The notes under the pieces were generated by a model. That model had not been told where the DNA came from. It was given only the letters and a program-made list of their open reading frames with translations, and made no database searches. A stretch of 56,573 nucleotides of DNA from WRAI01 sp031549605 (GTDB lineage Bacteria; Bacillota; Clostridia; Oscillospirales; UBA929). Positions 33,887 through 42,504 of this stretch are shown in pieces. The position numbers and the translations under genes are program-made. Location of the stretch: NCBI GenBank assembly GCA_031549605.1, contig JAVBPM010000034.1, positions 1-56,573 of the forward strand, read 5' to 3'. Positions within the stretch are counted from its first letter, which is position 1; the number at the start of each line of letters is the position of its first letter.

Positions 33887-35139
33887 GCCTGCGCCGATAC
33901 GTCATCGCGCTGACGCTGATTGTCGCGCTGGCCGCCGCATTGCTGTGGCAGACCGACCCATCGGACGACAACCGCCTTGACGCCGGTGCCGTCAACGACC
34001 TGTACAAGACCATTGACGCCGACCCGGACGGCTATGTCTCCGGCGCGCGTGCGCTGCCCGCCGCGCCCTATCGGTACGCACTGTTTGACAGCAACGGACA
34101 ACTGCTGGCGTCAACCGACGCTTCGCGATTCACCGACTTCAACGCCGCGGTGGTCCACCGCGACACCTTGCTGCCGCTGCAAAATAACGGCACGCTGGCC
34201 ATATACAATGAGCAGGCAGCGCAATTCTCCGCCTATCGCCGCCATGTCGCCACAGGCCTGCTGGTGGGACTGTTGGCGCTGTATCTCTTGGGGCTGCTGT
34301 TGTTATACCGGCTCGACCGGCGGGTACTCAACCCCTTCCGCAAGCTGCAGACCTTCGCCACCGATGTCGCGGCGGGCGACTTTTCCACCGCGCTAACCAT
34401 GGAGCGCGACAACACCTTTGGCGCCTTCACCGAGAGCTTTGACCTCATGCGCGCCGAGCTGGCCGCCGCCAAAGAGACCGAACAGCGCGTCAACCAGAGC
34501 AAAAAAGAACTGGTCGCCTCGCTCAGCCACGACATCAAGACACCGGTCGCCTCCATCCGCGCTGTCGCCGAGCTGATGAGTCTGCAAACCGACGACGACA
34601 AGCTGAAACAACAGCTGACCACCATCGAGTCCAAGGCCGACCAAATCAACCTGCTGATTAACAACCTGTTCCACGCCACGATGGAGGATATGGAGCAGCT
34701 GACCGTCACACCCGTGGCCACCGACAGCGCCGACCTGCTGCGTTTGCTGCAACAGGCCGACAGCACCGGCACCGCGCTACTGCCAGCGCTGCCGCCCTGC
34801 ACTGTCATGGCCGACGCGCTGCGGCTGGCGCAGGTGTTTGACAACATCTTTGCCAATGCCGTCAAATACGCCGGCACACCGGTCGACGTCACCTGCGCCG
34901 ACAATGTTGACGCACTGACGTTAACGCTGGCCGACCGCGGCGGCGGCGTATCGCCCGAGCAGCTGCCACTGCTGGTTAAAAAATTCTATCGGGGCAGCAA
35001 TGCCGTCGGACGGCAGGGCAGCGGACTGGGGCTCTACCTCTCCCAGCACTTCATGCAGCGCATGGGCGGCGATTTGACAGTCACCAACACGCCGACCGGA
35101 CTGGCCGTCACCGTTATACTGAGCAAAGCCGAGATTTAA
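33883..35139 (+). CDS. Sensor histidine kinase with HAMP domain
   Basis: The product is 418 residues. The first membrane segment is at 7-22, an extracytoplasmic sensor of about 100 residues follows, and the second membrane segment is at ~123-143. HAMP lies at ~145-198, HisKA with H216 (ASLSHDIKTPV), and the ATPase domain has IFANAVKYAG, LADRGGGV and GSGLGLYL. It is not of the BceS type, which has almost no external loop. It ends the five-gene operon starting at the moxR-type gene; its last codons overlap the first regulator box for the ABC genes. Confidence 0.94.
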   Translation: MSLRRYVIALTLIVALAAALLWQTDPSDDNRLDAGAVNDLYKTIDADPDGYVSGARALPAAPYRYALFDSNGQLLASTDASRFTDFNAAVVHRDTLLPLQNNGTLAIYNEQAAQFSAYRRHVATGLLVGLLALYLLGLLLLYRLDRRVLNPFRKLQTFATDVAAGDFSTALTMERDNTFGAFTESFDLMRAELAAAKETEQRVNQSKKELVASLSHDIKTPVASIRAVAELMSLQTDDDKLKQQLTTIESKADQINLLINNLFHATMEDMEQLTVTPVATDSADLLRLLQQADSTGTALLPALPPCTVMADALRLAQVFDNIFANAVKYAGTPVDVTCADNVDALTLTLADRGGGVSPEQLPLLVKKFYRGSNAVGRQGSGLGLYLSQHFMQRMGGDLTVTNTPTGLAVTVILSKAEI

Positions 35140-35154
35140 GAAAGAGTTAAGAAA
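35136..35154 (+). promoter_or_regulatory. Tandem regulator box TTAAGAAA upstream of the ABC exporter genes
   Basis: Two identical TTAAGAAA sequences start at 35136 and 35147, exactly 11 bp apart, as expected for an OmpR-family dimer on one DNA face. They lie 84 bases before the ABC start; a TTGACA follows at 35175-35180 but no good -10 is clear. Confidence 0.6.
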
Positions 35155-35184
35155 CGCGCAAAGACTCTGTTAGCTTGACAGCGT

Positions 35185-35220
35185 AAGATAAGACTGTACT
35201 TAGGCAGTCTTATCTTTTTT
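35185..35220 (+). terminator. Intrinsic terminator between the kinase and ABC genes
   Basis: A perfect 12-bp stem (35185-35196 with 35205-35216), 8-base loop and a run of T ending at 35220. It ends the MoxR-to-kinase operon or attenuates entry into the ABC genes. Confidence 0.85.
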
Positions 35221-35237
35221 ATGTAGGAGGTCACCCC

Positions 35238-35996
35238 ATGAGCCAAGCCGTTATTACAGCCGACAAGCTGAGTAAAACCTTTTCCACCGGCGGCAACCAG
35301 CACCACGTTTTGAAGAATCTCGACCTTGAAATTCGTGCCGGCGAGTTTACCGTCATCATGGGCGCGTCAGGCGCGGGAAAATCGACACTGCTCTACGCGC
35401 TGTCGGGCATCGACCGTCCGACGTTGGGCAGCGTCACCTTTGACGGCCAGTGCATCAGCGACTACACCGAAGACAAGTTGGCCGTCTTCCGCCGCAAGCA
35501 CTGCGGCTTTGTCTTCCAACAAATCTACCTGCTCGACAACATGAGCCTGCTCGACAACTGCATGGCCGCCGGTCTGCTGATTCAAAAAAACCGCAAGCAG
35601 GTGGCAGACCGCGCCGAATCGCTGTTGGCGCAACTTGCCCTGACCCAACGCGAGTATCAAAAATTCCCGGCACAGGTCTCGGGCGGCGAGGCACAGCGCG
35701 CCGGACTGGCGCGCGCACTCATCAACAATCCGTCGGTGCTGTTTGCCGACGAGCCGACCGGCGCGCTCAACTCAGCCGCCGGCACCGCCGTGCTCGACGC
35801 GTTGACCCACTTCCACAGCGGCGGCCAAACGGTCGTCATGGTCACCCACGACATGAAGTCGGCGCTGCGCGGCAATCGCGTCATCTACCTCAAGGACGGC
35901 GTTGTCTGTGGCGAGTGCCACCTCGGCGCCTACACCGGCAGTGATACCGCGCGTCACGAGCAGCTGCACAGCTTTCTCATCGAAATGGGGTGGTGA
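35238..35996 (+). CDS. ABC transporter ATP-binding protein (MacB/LolD/Bce-like)
   Basis: The product is 252 residues with TAGGAGGT before the ATG. Walker A is GASGAGKST (42-50), the Q-loop FVFQQIYLLDNMS, the signature VSGGEAQRAGLARAL, Walker B VLFADEPTGALNS, and the switch His in MVTHD. The YLLDNMS..DN pattern is that of exporters paired with FtsX-like permeases. The permease gene starts one base after its stop. Together they probably export or extract lipids or peptides, under control of the two-component system upstream. Confidence 0.95.
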   Translation: MSQAVITADKLSKTFSTGGNQHHVLKNLDLEIRAGEFTVIMGASGAGKSTLLYALSGIDRPTLGSVTFDGQCISDYTEDKLAVFRRKHCGFVFQQIYLLDNMSLLDNCMAAGLLIQKNRKQVADRAESLLAQLALTQREYQKFPAQVSGGEAQRAGLARALINNPSVLFADEPTGALNSAAGTAVLDALTHFHSGGQTVVMVTHDMKSALRGNRVIYLKDGVVCGECHLGAYTGSDTARHEQLHSFLIEMGW

Positions 35997-35997
35997 T

Positions 35998-38340
35998 ATG
36001 AAGCCCATTTTCGCCATAGCGCGCGCCAGCCTCGCCCGCAACAAGGGGCAGGCCGTCAGCCTGTTTATCTTCGCGCTGTTCGCCGCCTTTATGCTCAACT
36101 CGGGGCTACTGCTATCGCTCAATTTCGCATCCTTCTTCGACCAAAAGAGCCAGGAGACCAACGGCCCGCACTTTTCCGTCGTTGAGAGCGGCAAGCGCTA
36201 CCAGCCCGAGCAACTTGCCTTTTTAACCGAGTACGCCGGCGTCACGCAGGCCGAAGTCCAGCCGCTACTGGCCGGTCAAGGCGACATCCAATACAACGGC
36301 AGCAAAATGCCAGCCTTCTTTTTGTACGACACCATCGAAACGCAACGTGACATCGGACGCTTCCAGCTGACAGGCACCAGCCAACCGCTGACTGACGACG
36401 GCATTTACGTGCCCAACATCATGAATGTGGGCGGCGGCTACCGCCTCAACGACGACTTTACCGTGCTGTACCACGATCGCGAGTTTACCTTCACCATAAA
36501 AGGCTTTACCGAAGAGACATTTTACGGCGCGCTGACCACGCAGGCCTACCGCTTCTTCATCACGCCCGCCGCACAACAACACTTGCTCGACCAAATGCCC
36601 GAGCTGGACGCCCGGCTGCTCAGCGCCCGCATGACCGATCCGGCCGACGCGCTTGACCTACAGCTGGCGTTTGACAAGCAGTTCTTTTTCAGTGGCGCGG
36701 CGTCCTCCGAGCTCTATTTTCCGCAATACTACGGCGCGGTCAAGGATATGCGCACCTTTATGTCCAATATCTCCTCCACCGTGCTGCTTCTCTTTGCCGC
36801 CATTCTGCTCATTATCTGCCTTGTTGATGTCCGATTCCGTATCGCCAACAGCATCGAAAAAAACATGAGCAACAACGGCGCGCTCAAAGCGATGGGCTAC
36901 ACCAACCGACAGCTGTCACTGGCTTTTCTGCTCCAGTTTGTCGCCGTCACGTTGTTTGGCGTGCTCGCTGGCATCGGCATTGCGTATCTTGTGCTGCCCG
37001 CCGTGTCCTCCATCTTAGAGGCGCAAACAGCGCTGCACTGGCGACAGGGGTTTGACTGGCTGTCCAGCGGTCTTACGCTGGCGCTCATTGTCGGCGCCTG
37101 TATCATCGTCGTGCTGCTCTGTACCCGCAAAATTAAAAAGCTGCCGCCACTCACGGCACTGCGCGGCGGTCTGACCACTCACAGCTTTAAGCGCAACCAC
37201 CTCCGGCTGGATACCAGTCACGGCAGGCTGTCCTGGCTGCTGGCGCTCAAAACGGTCATTCAAAACAAAGGGCAAAGCATCTCAGTCGCCGTCATCGTCG
37301 CGCTGGTCTCCTTTGCCGCCGTAGCCGCGCTGTCGGTGCAGCACAACATCGGCTCCGACCCCGAAGAATTTCTCAAAATCATTGCCGGCGAGCTGCCCGA
37401 CTGCGCCTTTATGGTCCGCGAGCCCGCCGACGCGCCGGCCATCTACCAGTCGATTCAGCAGGACACCGGCGTCCGCAAGACCTTCTACTACGACAACCGG
37501 CCGTTGATGGCCAGCGACATCGGCGCCACCGCCATCATCAGTGACCACTTTGAGCTGTTTGAGGGTCGGCTGCTCTACAAAGGCCGCTTTCCCAAGCACG
37601 ACAACGAGGTAACGCTCAGCAGCATTCTGTCCCGGCAACTCGGCGTCGGCATTGGCGACAGCGTCTCGCTCAAATGCAACGGCGACGCGCAAACCTTCAT
37701 CGTCACCGGCCTGTTGCAGACGATCAACGATAGCGGGCTGGCTGCCGCACTGACCCAAGAGGGCTACAAGCGCCTCTTCGCCGATTTCAAACCCACCTTT
37801 CTCTACGTCTATCTGAATGCAGATGCTGACGTCGACACCTACATCAATCAACTGTCACAACGATTTGACGGCGCCTTCGCCACCACCACCAATCTGGCCG
37901 AGCTGGCCAGCGCGCAGATGAGCGTCTACGGCGACATTTTCGGCGCCATCACCGCCGTCATTCTGGCCATCACCGGCGCGGTCATTGCGCTGGTCATCAT
38001 GCTGGTGCTCAAGGCCATCATCCTGCGCCGAAAGCGCGACTACGGCATTCAAAAAGCGCTCGGCTTCACCTCATGGCAGCTCATGACGCAAACGGCGCTC
38101 AACATTATGCCCGTCGTCGTGCTGGGCGTGGCGGTCGGCGGTACAATCGGCTTCTTCGGCTTCAACAGCCTGTTCGTCGCGCTGATGAGCAGTATGGGCA
38201 TTATGAACGCCGCACTGCCCGCACCACTGGTGCTGACACTCGTGCTGTGCACCCTGCTCTGCCTCGCCGCCTACGGACTGGCTCTACTCTTCACCGCCCA
38301 AATCAAGAAAATCACACCCTACATCCTGCTCAGCGAATAG
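35998..38340 (+). CDS. ABC transporter permease with two FtsX-like domains
   Basis: The product is 780 residues; the start is the ATG after GGGTGGTG, just past the ATP-binding subunit stop. It has an N-terminal helix (~17-42), an external domain of about 220 residues, three membrane segments (~260-390), a second helix plus external domain, and three membrane segments near the end. The two FtsX-type halves contain KAMGYTNRQLSLAFLLQF and KALGFTSWQLMTQTALN coupling motifs. Large external domains are usual in permeases for antimicrobial peptide or lipoprotein handling. Confidence 0.93.
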   Translation: MKPIFAIARASLARNKGQAVSLFIFALFAAFMLNSGLLLSLNFASFFDQKSQETNGPHFSVVESGKRYQPEQLAFLTEYAGVTQAEVQPLLAGQGDIQYNGSKMPAFFLYDTIETQRDIGRFQLTGTSQPLTDDGIYVPNIMNVGGGYRLNDDFTVLYHDREFTFTIKGFTEETFYGALTTQAYRFFITPAAQQHLLDQMPELDARLLSARMTDPADALDLQLAFDKQFFFSGAASSELYFPQYYGAVKDMRTFMSNISSTVLLLFAAILLIICLVDVRFRIANSIEKNMSNNGALKAMGYTNRQLSLAFLLQFVAVTLFGVLAGIGIAYLVLPAVSSILEAQTALHWRQGFDWLSSGLTLALIVGACIIVVLLCTRKIKKLPPLTALRGGLTTHSFKRNHLRLDTSHGRLSWLLALKTVIQNKGQSISVAVIVALVSFAAVAALSVQHNIGSDPEEFLKIIAGELPDCAFMVREPADAPAIYQSIQQDTGVRKTFYYDNRPLMASDIGATAIISDHFELFEGRLLYKGRFPKHDNEVTLSSILSRQLGVGIGDSVSLKCNGDAQTFIVTGLLQTINDSGLAAALTQEGYKRLFADFKPTFLYVYLNADADVDTYINQLSQRFDGAFATTTNLAELASAQMSVYGDIFGAITAVILAITGAVIALVIMLVLKAIILRRKRDYGIQKALGFTSWQLMTQTALNIMPVVVLGVAVGGTIGFFGFNSLFVALMSSMGIMNAALPAPLVLTLVLCTLLCLAAYGLALLFTAQIKKITPYILLSE

Positions 38341-38343
38341 ACG

Positions 38344-38377
38344 CAAAAGAGGACGCTCAACCGAGCGTCCTCTTTTG
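38344..38377. terminator. Terminator after the ABC permease gene
   Basis: A perfect 15-bp stem (38344-38358 with 38363-38377) with an AACC loop, followed by ATTTTTT on the plus strand. TTTTG on the other strand may also stop the Xre gene transcript. Confidence 0.9.
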
Positions 38378-38382
38378 ATTTT

Positions 38383-38583
38383 TTAGCGCGCATCTCTGCG
38401 CCCGACAAGATAGTCAATGCTGGTAGCAAACAAGTCCGCCAGCTTGCATAAGATCGGCACTGGAATATTCAAATTGCCGCGTTCGTAGTCGGAATAGGTC
38501 GTCTGATGCACCCCCAAGTAATCGGCCATCTGTGCCTGTGTCATGTCCCGATCCTCGCGCAGATTGCGGATGCGTTCATACAT
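38383..38583 (-). CDS. Xre-family helix-turn-helix repressor
   Basis: The product is 66 residues, starting at the ATG after GAGGTGAG; nine further in-frame codons upstream are not supported. It is essentially one HTH domain: RIRNLREDRDMTQAQMADYLGVHQTTYSDYERG followed by IPVPILCKLADLFATSIDYLVGR. It faces a 60-residue coiled-coil gene, and two near-identical palindromes lie between them, so it most likely represses itself and that gene. Confidence 0.93.
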   Translation of the reverse strand: MYERIRNLREDRDMTQAQMADYLGVHQTTYSDYERGNLNIPVPILCKLADLFATSIDYLVGRRDAR

Positions 38584-38610
38584 GGCGCTCACCTCAGCAC
38601 CATTATGCAA

Positions 38611-38652
38611 TAAGGGAATATACCTTATTGACTTTTAAGGGAAATTACCTTA
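38611..38652. promoter_or_regulatory. Twin palindromic operators in the divergent Xre promoter region
   Basis: TAAGGGAATATACCTTA (38611-38627) and TAAGGGAAATTACCTTA (38636-38652) differ at two inner positions and start 25 bp apart. The second sits inside the spacer of the plus-strand promoter, the first over a TATATT element read on the minus strand. They are the probable binding sites of the adjacent Xre repressor. Confidence 0.85.
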
Positions 38653-38656
38653 GAAT
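38628..38656 (+). promoter_or_regulatory. Promoter of the 60-residue coiled-coil gene
   Basis: TTGACT (38628-38633), a 17-base spacer that contains most of operator 2, and TAGAAT (38651-38656). Confidence 0.8.
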
Positions 38657-38689
38657 TGCAGCATCGCACATAAAGGAGGACAAAAGCAC

Positions 38690-38872
38690 GTGACGGAACA
38701 GACTAACAACCTTGAGGCAATGGTATCACGTATCGGCGCAAGCGTAGCAGAGACTACCGCACTGCTGCGCAATGTAAGGGCAATGGCTCGTATTGCAGAA
38801 CAACAGCTAGAAGAAATACAGCAAAAAACAGAAGAGCTATACTGCGAATTAGAGGACACGAGCAGTTGGTAA
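38690..38872 (+). CDS. 60-residue coiled-coil protein under Xre control
   Basis: The product is 60 residues from a GTG start with AAAGGAGGA upstream. It is one continuous amphipathic helix with heptads (VAETTALLRNVRAMARIAEQ) and no membrane segment. It has its own promoter, overlapped by the repressor's operator, and a strong terminator directly behind. Layout is that of a small regulated module (antirepressor, toxin or stress peptide); the sequence itself shows no known family. Confidence 0.7.
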   Translation: MTEQTNNLEAMVSRIGASVAETTALLRNVRAMARIAEQQLEEIQQKTEELYCELEDTSSW

Positions 38873-38877
38873 AATTA

Positions 38878-38910
38878 ACAAAAGCTCGGAACCTCGTTCC
38901 GAGCTTTTGT
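38878..38910. terminator. Bidirectional terminator between the small gene and nagB
   Basis: A perfect 15-bp stem (38878-38892 with 38896-38910) with a three-base loop; AAAA/TTTT in the arms serve both directions. Confidence 0.9.
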
Positions 38911-38922
38911 ACTAACGTTATT

Positions 38923-39648
38923 CTACTCGCCCATCGCCGCGCGGTCGACGATGACCGTGGCGTCGGGGTGCAGCAGCAAGAACGAACCGGGGTTGTTGGT
39001 GCTGATGCGGCCGCTGAACAAATCCTTGATAATCGGCGCCTTGACCGCGCCGGTGGCAATCATCACAATCTTGCGCGCGCTCATAATCGTGCCGATGCCC
39101 ATCGTCAGCGCCTGCGTCGGCACCTTGGACGGGTCGTCGCCGAAGAAGCGGGCGTTGGCCTGCAACGTCGACGGCGTCAGGTCGGTCAGGTGCGTACCGG
39201 CGTGCAGCGCCGCCTCCGGCTCGTTAAAGCCGAGGTGGCCGTTGACGCCAATGCCCAGCAGCTGCAAATCAATGCCACCGGCGGCGGCAATCGCGGCGTC
39301 ATAGGCGGCGCACTCGGCGGCGGGGTCCTTGGCCTCGCCGTTGGGCAGGTGGATGTTCTCCGGCTTGATGTTGATGTGGTTAAACAAATTGTCGCGCATG
39401 AAGTAGTCATAGCTCTGGTCGTTGGACTTGAGGATGGGATAATACTCATCGAGGTTGTAGCTGACCACGCGCGAAAAATCGAGCGCGCCCGCCTTGTTCA
39501 TGGCTGCCAAACGGTTGTACAGCCCCACCGGCGTGCCGCCGGTTGCCAGACCCAGCACCGTGTCCGGCTTCTGCCAAATCTGCTCGGCAAACAGCGCGGC
39601 GGCGACGGAGCTGGCCTCCTCGTAGTTGTTGACAATGATTTTTTTCAT
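38923..39648 (-). CDS. nagB: Glucosamine-6-phosphate deaminase
   Basis: The product is 241 residues, the usual NagB length, starting at the ATG after AAGGAGGG. It converts glucosamine-6-phosphate to fructose-6-phosphate and ammonia in amino-sugar catabolism. Signatures are GLATGGTPVGLY, the catalytic Asp in SYNLDEYY (D67), and LLGIGVNGHLGFNEPE with the ring-opening His. It lies 31 bases downstream of proS on the same strand, so the two may be co-transcribed although functionally unrelated. Confidence 0.97.
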   Translation of the reverse strand: MKKIIVNNYEEASSVAAALFAEQIWQKPDTVLGLATGGTPVGLYNRLAAMNKAGALDFSRVVSYNLDEYYPILKSNDQSYDYFMRDNLFNHINIKPENIHLPNGEAKDPAAECAAYDAAIAAAGGIDLQLLGIGVNGHLGFNEPEAALHAGTHLTDLTPSTLQANARFFGDDPSKVPTQALTMGIGTIMSARKIVMIATGAVKAPIIKDLFSGRISTNNPGSFLLLHPDATVIVDRAAMGE

Positions 39649-39679
39649 GACAATCGCCCTCCTTCTTATATGGCAAACA

Positions 39680-41098
39680 CTAATACTGCTGCGCCCAGAA
39701 AATGCGCGTCGGCGACGGCTTTCCGCAGACCACGCAATGACCCGGCTCGGTGTGCTCAAAGGGGATACAGCGGCTCTTCATGCCGGTGACCTCGGTCACC
39801 TTGTCCTCGCAGGCCTCGTCACCACACCAGTGCGCGCGGTAGAAGCCGGGCTGGTTCATCTCCTCCAGCTTGTCGGCGTCATATGTCCGGCTCTCCAGAT
39901 TCTGCTTGGCCTTGTCAAACAGCGCCTGCTGAATGTCCTCCAGCAGCTGCGGCAGCTTGGACACCACGTCAGCCAGCTCTACCGTCATCTTTTCGCCGCT
40001 GTCACGCCGCGCCAGCACGCACTGACCGCTTTCCAAATCGCGCGGGCCCAGCTCGACGCGCACGGGGATGCCCTTCATCTCATACTCGGCAAACTTCCAC
40101 CCCGGCGACTGGTCGCTGGCGTCCATTTTAACGCGCACACCGGCGGCTTTGAGCTCGGTAAACAGCTTGTCGCAGGCGTCCAACACGCCCGGTTTCTGCT
40201 GCGCGACCGGCACAATGACGACCTGCGTCGGCGCCACGCGCGGCGGCAGCACCAAGCCCGAGTTGTCGCCGTGTGTCATAATCATGCCGCCAATGCTGCG
40301 CGTCGTCAGACCCCACGACGTCTGGTGCGGGTTCTTCAATTTGTTATCCTTATCGGTAAAGGCAATCTCAAAGGCCTTGGCAAAGCCGTCGCCAAAATAG
40401 TGCGTTGTCGCCGACTGCAACGCCCTGCCGTCGTGCATCATGCACTCAATGGTGTAGGTGTTGACCGCGCCGGCAAACTTCTCGCTCTGCGTCTTGACGC
40501 CCTTGACCACCGGCATGGCCAGCAGGCTCTCGTACATATCGGCATAGATGTCGAGCATACGCAGCGTCTCGACCATCGCCTCCTCGGGCGTCGCGTGCAG
40601 CGTATGACCCTCCTGCCAGACCAGCTCGCGGCCGCGCAGCAGCGGGCGCGTCGTTTTCTCCCAGCGCACCACGGTGCACCATTGGTTATACAGCTTGGGC
40701 AAGTCGCGCCACGACTGTACAATGTGCGCGTAGTGCTCGCAGAACAGCACCTCCGACGTCGGTCGGAAGCACATGCGCTCGGCCAGCTCCTCGCTGCCGC
40801 CGTGCGTGACCCACGCCACCTCGGGCGCAAAGCCGACTACATGGTCCTTTTCCTTTTGCAGCAGCGACTCGGGAATCAGCGGCGGCAGCAGCACATTTTC
40901 ATGACCCGTCGCCTTAAAATCGCCGTCCAGCTTGCCGACAATGCGCTCCCAAATGGCGTAGCAGTAAGGGCGCATGATGATAAAGCCCTTGGCCGACGTG
41001 TAGTCAATCAGCTCGGCTTTCTTCACCACATCGGTGTACCACTGGGCAAAATCGACCTCCATGTCGGTAATCTGTTCTACCTTCTTTTTGTTGTCCAC
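39680..41098 (-). CDS. proS: Prolyl-tRNA synthetase, short (archaeal/eukaryotic-like) type
   Basis: The product is 472 residues from a GTG start after GAGGTGAG, directly behind a perfect promoter. Class II motifs are present: motif 2 with WCTVVRWEKTTRPLLRGRELVWQEGHT, motif 3 with GGMIMTHGDNSGLVLPP, an anticodon-binding domain, and a C-terminal domain with Cys pairs (CGDEACEDK, CVVCGK) ending in a Tyr. The insertion editing domain of the long bacterial ProRS is absent. This type is found in many Firmicutes and archaea. Confidence 0.97.
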   Translation of the reverse strand: MDNKKKVEQITDMEVDFAQWYTDVVKKAELIDYTSAKGFIIMRPYCYAIWERIVGKLDGDFKATGHENVLLPPLIPESLLQKEKDHVVGFAPEVAWVTHGGSEELAERMCFRPTSEVLFCEHYAHIVQSWRDLPKLYNQWCTVVRWEKTTRPLLRGRELVWQEGHTLHATPEEAMVETLRMLDIYADMYESLLAMPVVKGVKTQSEKFAGAVNTYTIECMMHDGRALQSATTHYFGDGFAKAFEIAFTDKDNKLKNPHQTSWGLTTRSIGGMIMTHGDNSGLVLPPRVAPTQVVIVPVAQQKPGVLDACDKLFTELKAAGVRVKMDASDQSPGWKFAEYEMKGIPVRVELGPRDLESGQCVLARRDSGEKMTVELADVVSKLPQLLEDIQQALFDKAKQNLESRTYDADKLEEMNQPGFYRAHWCGDEACEDKVTEVTGMKSRCIPFEHTEPGHCVVCGKPSPTRIFWAQQY

Positions 41099-41129
41099 GT
41101 TGCACTCACCTCGTTGTTTACGTCGTTGT

Positions 41130-41158
41130 ATTATATCGGTGCGCGCGCGCCTTGTCAA
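41130..41158 (-). promoter_or_regulatory. Perfect-consensus promoter of proS
   Basis: Minus strand: TTGACA (41158-41153), 17-base GC-repeat spacer, TATAAT (41135-41130). Confidence 0.92.
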
Positions 41159-41217
41159 TCACGCCGACGCCCGTCCAACCATACAATGGAGTATCCGAAA
41201 GGCAAGGAGGAGCGGCG

Positions 41218-41538
41218 ATGAGCGCCTACACCAAAATCTTTTTACGGCCCGGCGAAAACGAGCTGATCGAGACCGACATCACACTCAAGCCCGACGCGCG
41301 CAGCGCCGTATTCGGCGTCGTGCGCGACGAGCAGGGTCGCCCCATAGAACAAGCGACGGTGCTGCTGTTTGAAATGCACGCCGACGAGCGCCTGACGCCG
41401 CTGACACAGGCCTTCACCGACGACACCGGCCAGTTTATCTTCGGCCACCTGACTGCCGGTCGGCTGTACGTCATCCAAGTCTTCAAAAACGCCGTCAAGC
41501 TGCGCGAGCTGGAAATAACCGTTAGTGACAACGACTGA
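41218..41538 (+). CDS. Small protein with carboxypeptidase-regulatory-like beta-sandwich domain
   Basis: The product is 106 residues with AAGGAGGAG before the ATG. Residues ~25-105 match the CarboxypepD_reg/CNA-B-like pattern: FGVVRDEQGRPIEQATVLLFE, then TDDTGQFIFGHLTAGRLYVIQVF. It has no signal peptide. A TACAAT at 41182-41187 could be its -10. It lies 36 bases upstream of cysK. Similar small proteins occur in Clostridia near sporulation and envelope genes, but the function is unknown. Confidence 0.7.
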   Translation: MSAYTKIFLRPGENELIETDITLKPDARSAVFGVVRDEQGRPIEQATVLLFEMHADERLTPLTQAFTDDTGQFIFGHLTAGRLYVIQVFKNAVKLRELEITVSDND

Positions 41539-41554
41539 GCCGCTATGGTATACT
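41525..41554 (+). promoter_or_regulatory. Possible promoter of cysK
   Basis: GTGACA (41525-41530), an 18-base spacer and TATACT (41549-41554), overlapping the end of the preceding gene. Confidence 0.5.
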
Positions 41555-41574
41555 GGCCGCGGAGGCGAACACCT

Positions 41575-42504
41575 ATGAATATTTATCGTGATTTAACCCA
41601 GCTTGTCGGCAACACGCCGCTGCTTGAGCTGTCACGCTACGGCGCGGCGGCGGGCTGCCGCGCGCGTTTGGTCGCCAAGCTGGAGCTGTTTAACCCGCTG
41701 TCCAGCGTCAAGGACCGTGTGGCGCTGGCCATGCTCGACGACGCCGAGGCCGCAGGAGCCATCAGGCCCGGCAGCGTTATCATCGAGCCGACATCGGGCA
41801 ACACCGGCATCGGGCTGGCCTTTGCCTGCGCCGTCAAAGGGTACCGGCTGATGCTCACCATGCCCGATACCATGAGCGCCGAGCGACGCGCCATACTGAC
41901 CGCGCTGGGCGCCGAGCTGGTGCTGACACCCGGTAGCGGCGGCATGACCGCCGCGGTAAACAAAGCCAAGGAGCTGCACGCGGCAACGCCCGACAGTTTT
42001 ATCCCGCAGCAGTTTGAAAACCCCGCCAACGCGGCGGCGCACGAACAGACCACCGGCCCTGAAATCTGGCGCGATACCGACGGACAGGTCGATGTCTTTG
42101 TCGCCGGTGTCGGCACCGGCGGCACGGTCACCGGCGTCGGTCACGTACTCAAGCAGCACAAGCCGTCGGTGCGCGTCGTGGCTGTCGAGCCGGCCGCCTC
42201 GCCCGTGCTGTCGGGCGGCACAGCCGGCTCGCACCCACTACAGGGCATTGGCGCCGGTTTTGTACCCGCCGTGCTCGACACCGCCATCTACGACGAGATT
42301 GTCCGCGTCACCCGCGAGCAGGCGGTTAACGCCGCGCGGCAAGTCGCCAAAACCGAGGGGCTGTTAATCGGCCTGTCCGGCGGCGCGGCGCTGCACGCCG
42401 CCACCCAAATCGCCGCGCACCCCGACATGACCGGCAAAATGATTGTCGTGCTGCTGCCCGACACCGGCGAGCGCTACCTGTCGGTACCCGACTTTTTGGT
42501 ATAA
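41575..42504 (+). CDS. cysK: Cysteine synthase (O-acetylserine sulfhydrylase)
   Basis: The product is 309 residues with GGAGG before the ATG; an open stretch upstream is not coding. It makes cysteine from O-acetylserine and sulfide with PLP. PLP-binding lysine K46 lies in SSVKDRVA, the substrate loop is TSGNTGIGLA, and the PLP-phosphate loop VGTGGTVTGVG. The C-terminus is complete (LSVPDFLV). The last 130 bases are repeated, 91% identical, at 43856-43985, beyond an insertion carrying immunity-type genes. Confidence 0.95.
   Translation: MNIYRDLTQLVGNTPLLELSRYGAAAGCRARLVAKLELFNPLSSVKDRVALAMLDDAEAAGAIRPGSVIIEPTSGNTGIGLAFACAVKGYRLMLTMPDTMSAERRAILTALGAELVLTPGSGGMTAAVNKAKELHAATPDSFIPQQFENPANAAAHEQTTGPEIWRDTDGQVDVFVAGVGTGGTVTGVGHVLKQHKPSVRVVAVEPAASPVLSGGTAGSHPLQGIGAGFVPAVLDTAIYDEIVRVTREQAVNAARQVAKTEGLLIGLSGGAALHAATQIAAHPDMTGKMIVVLLPDTGERYLSVPDFLV

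Noticed and set aside
39626..41221. 531-codon plus-strand open frame opposite nagB and proS
   Set aside because: Arg/His/Leu-rich antisense shadow caused by high G+C; proS and nagB motifs on the minus strand explain the region.
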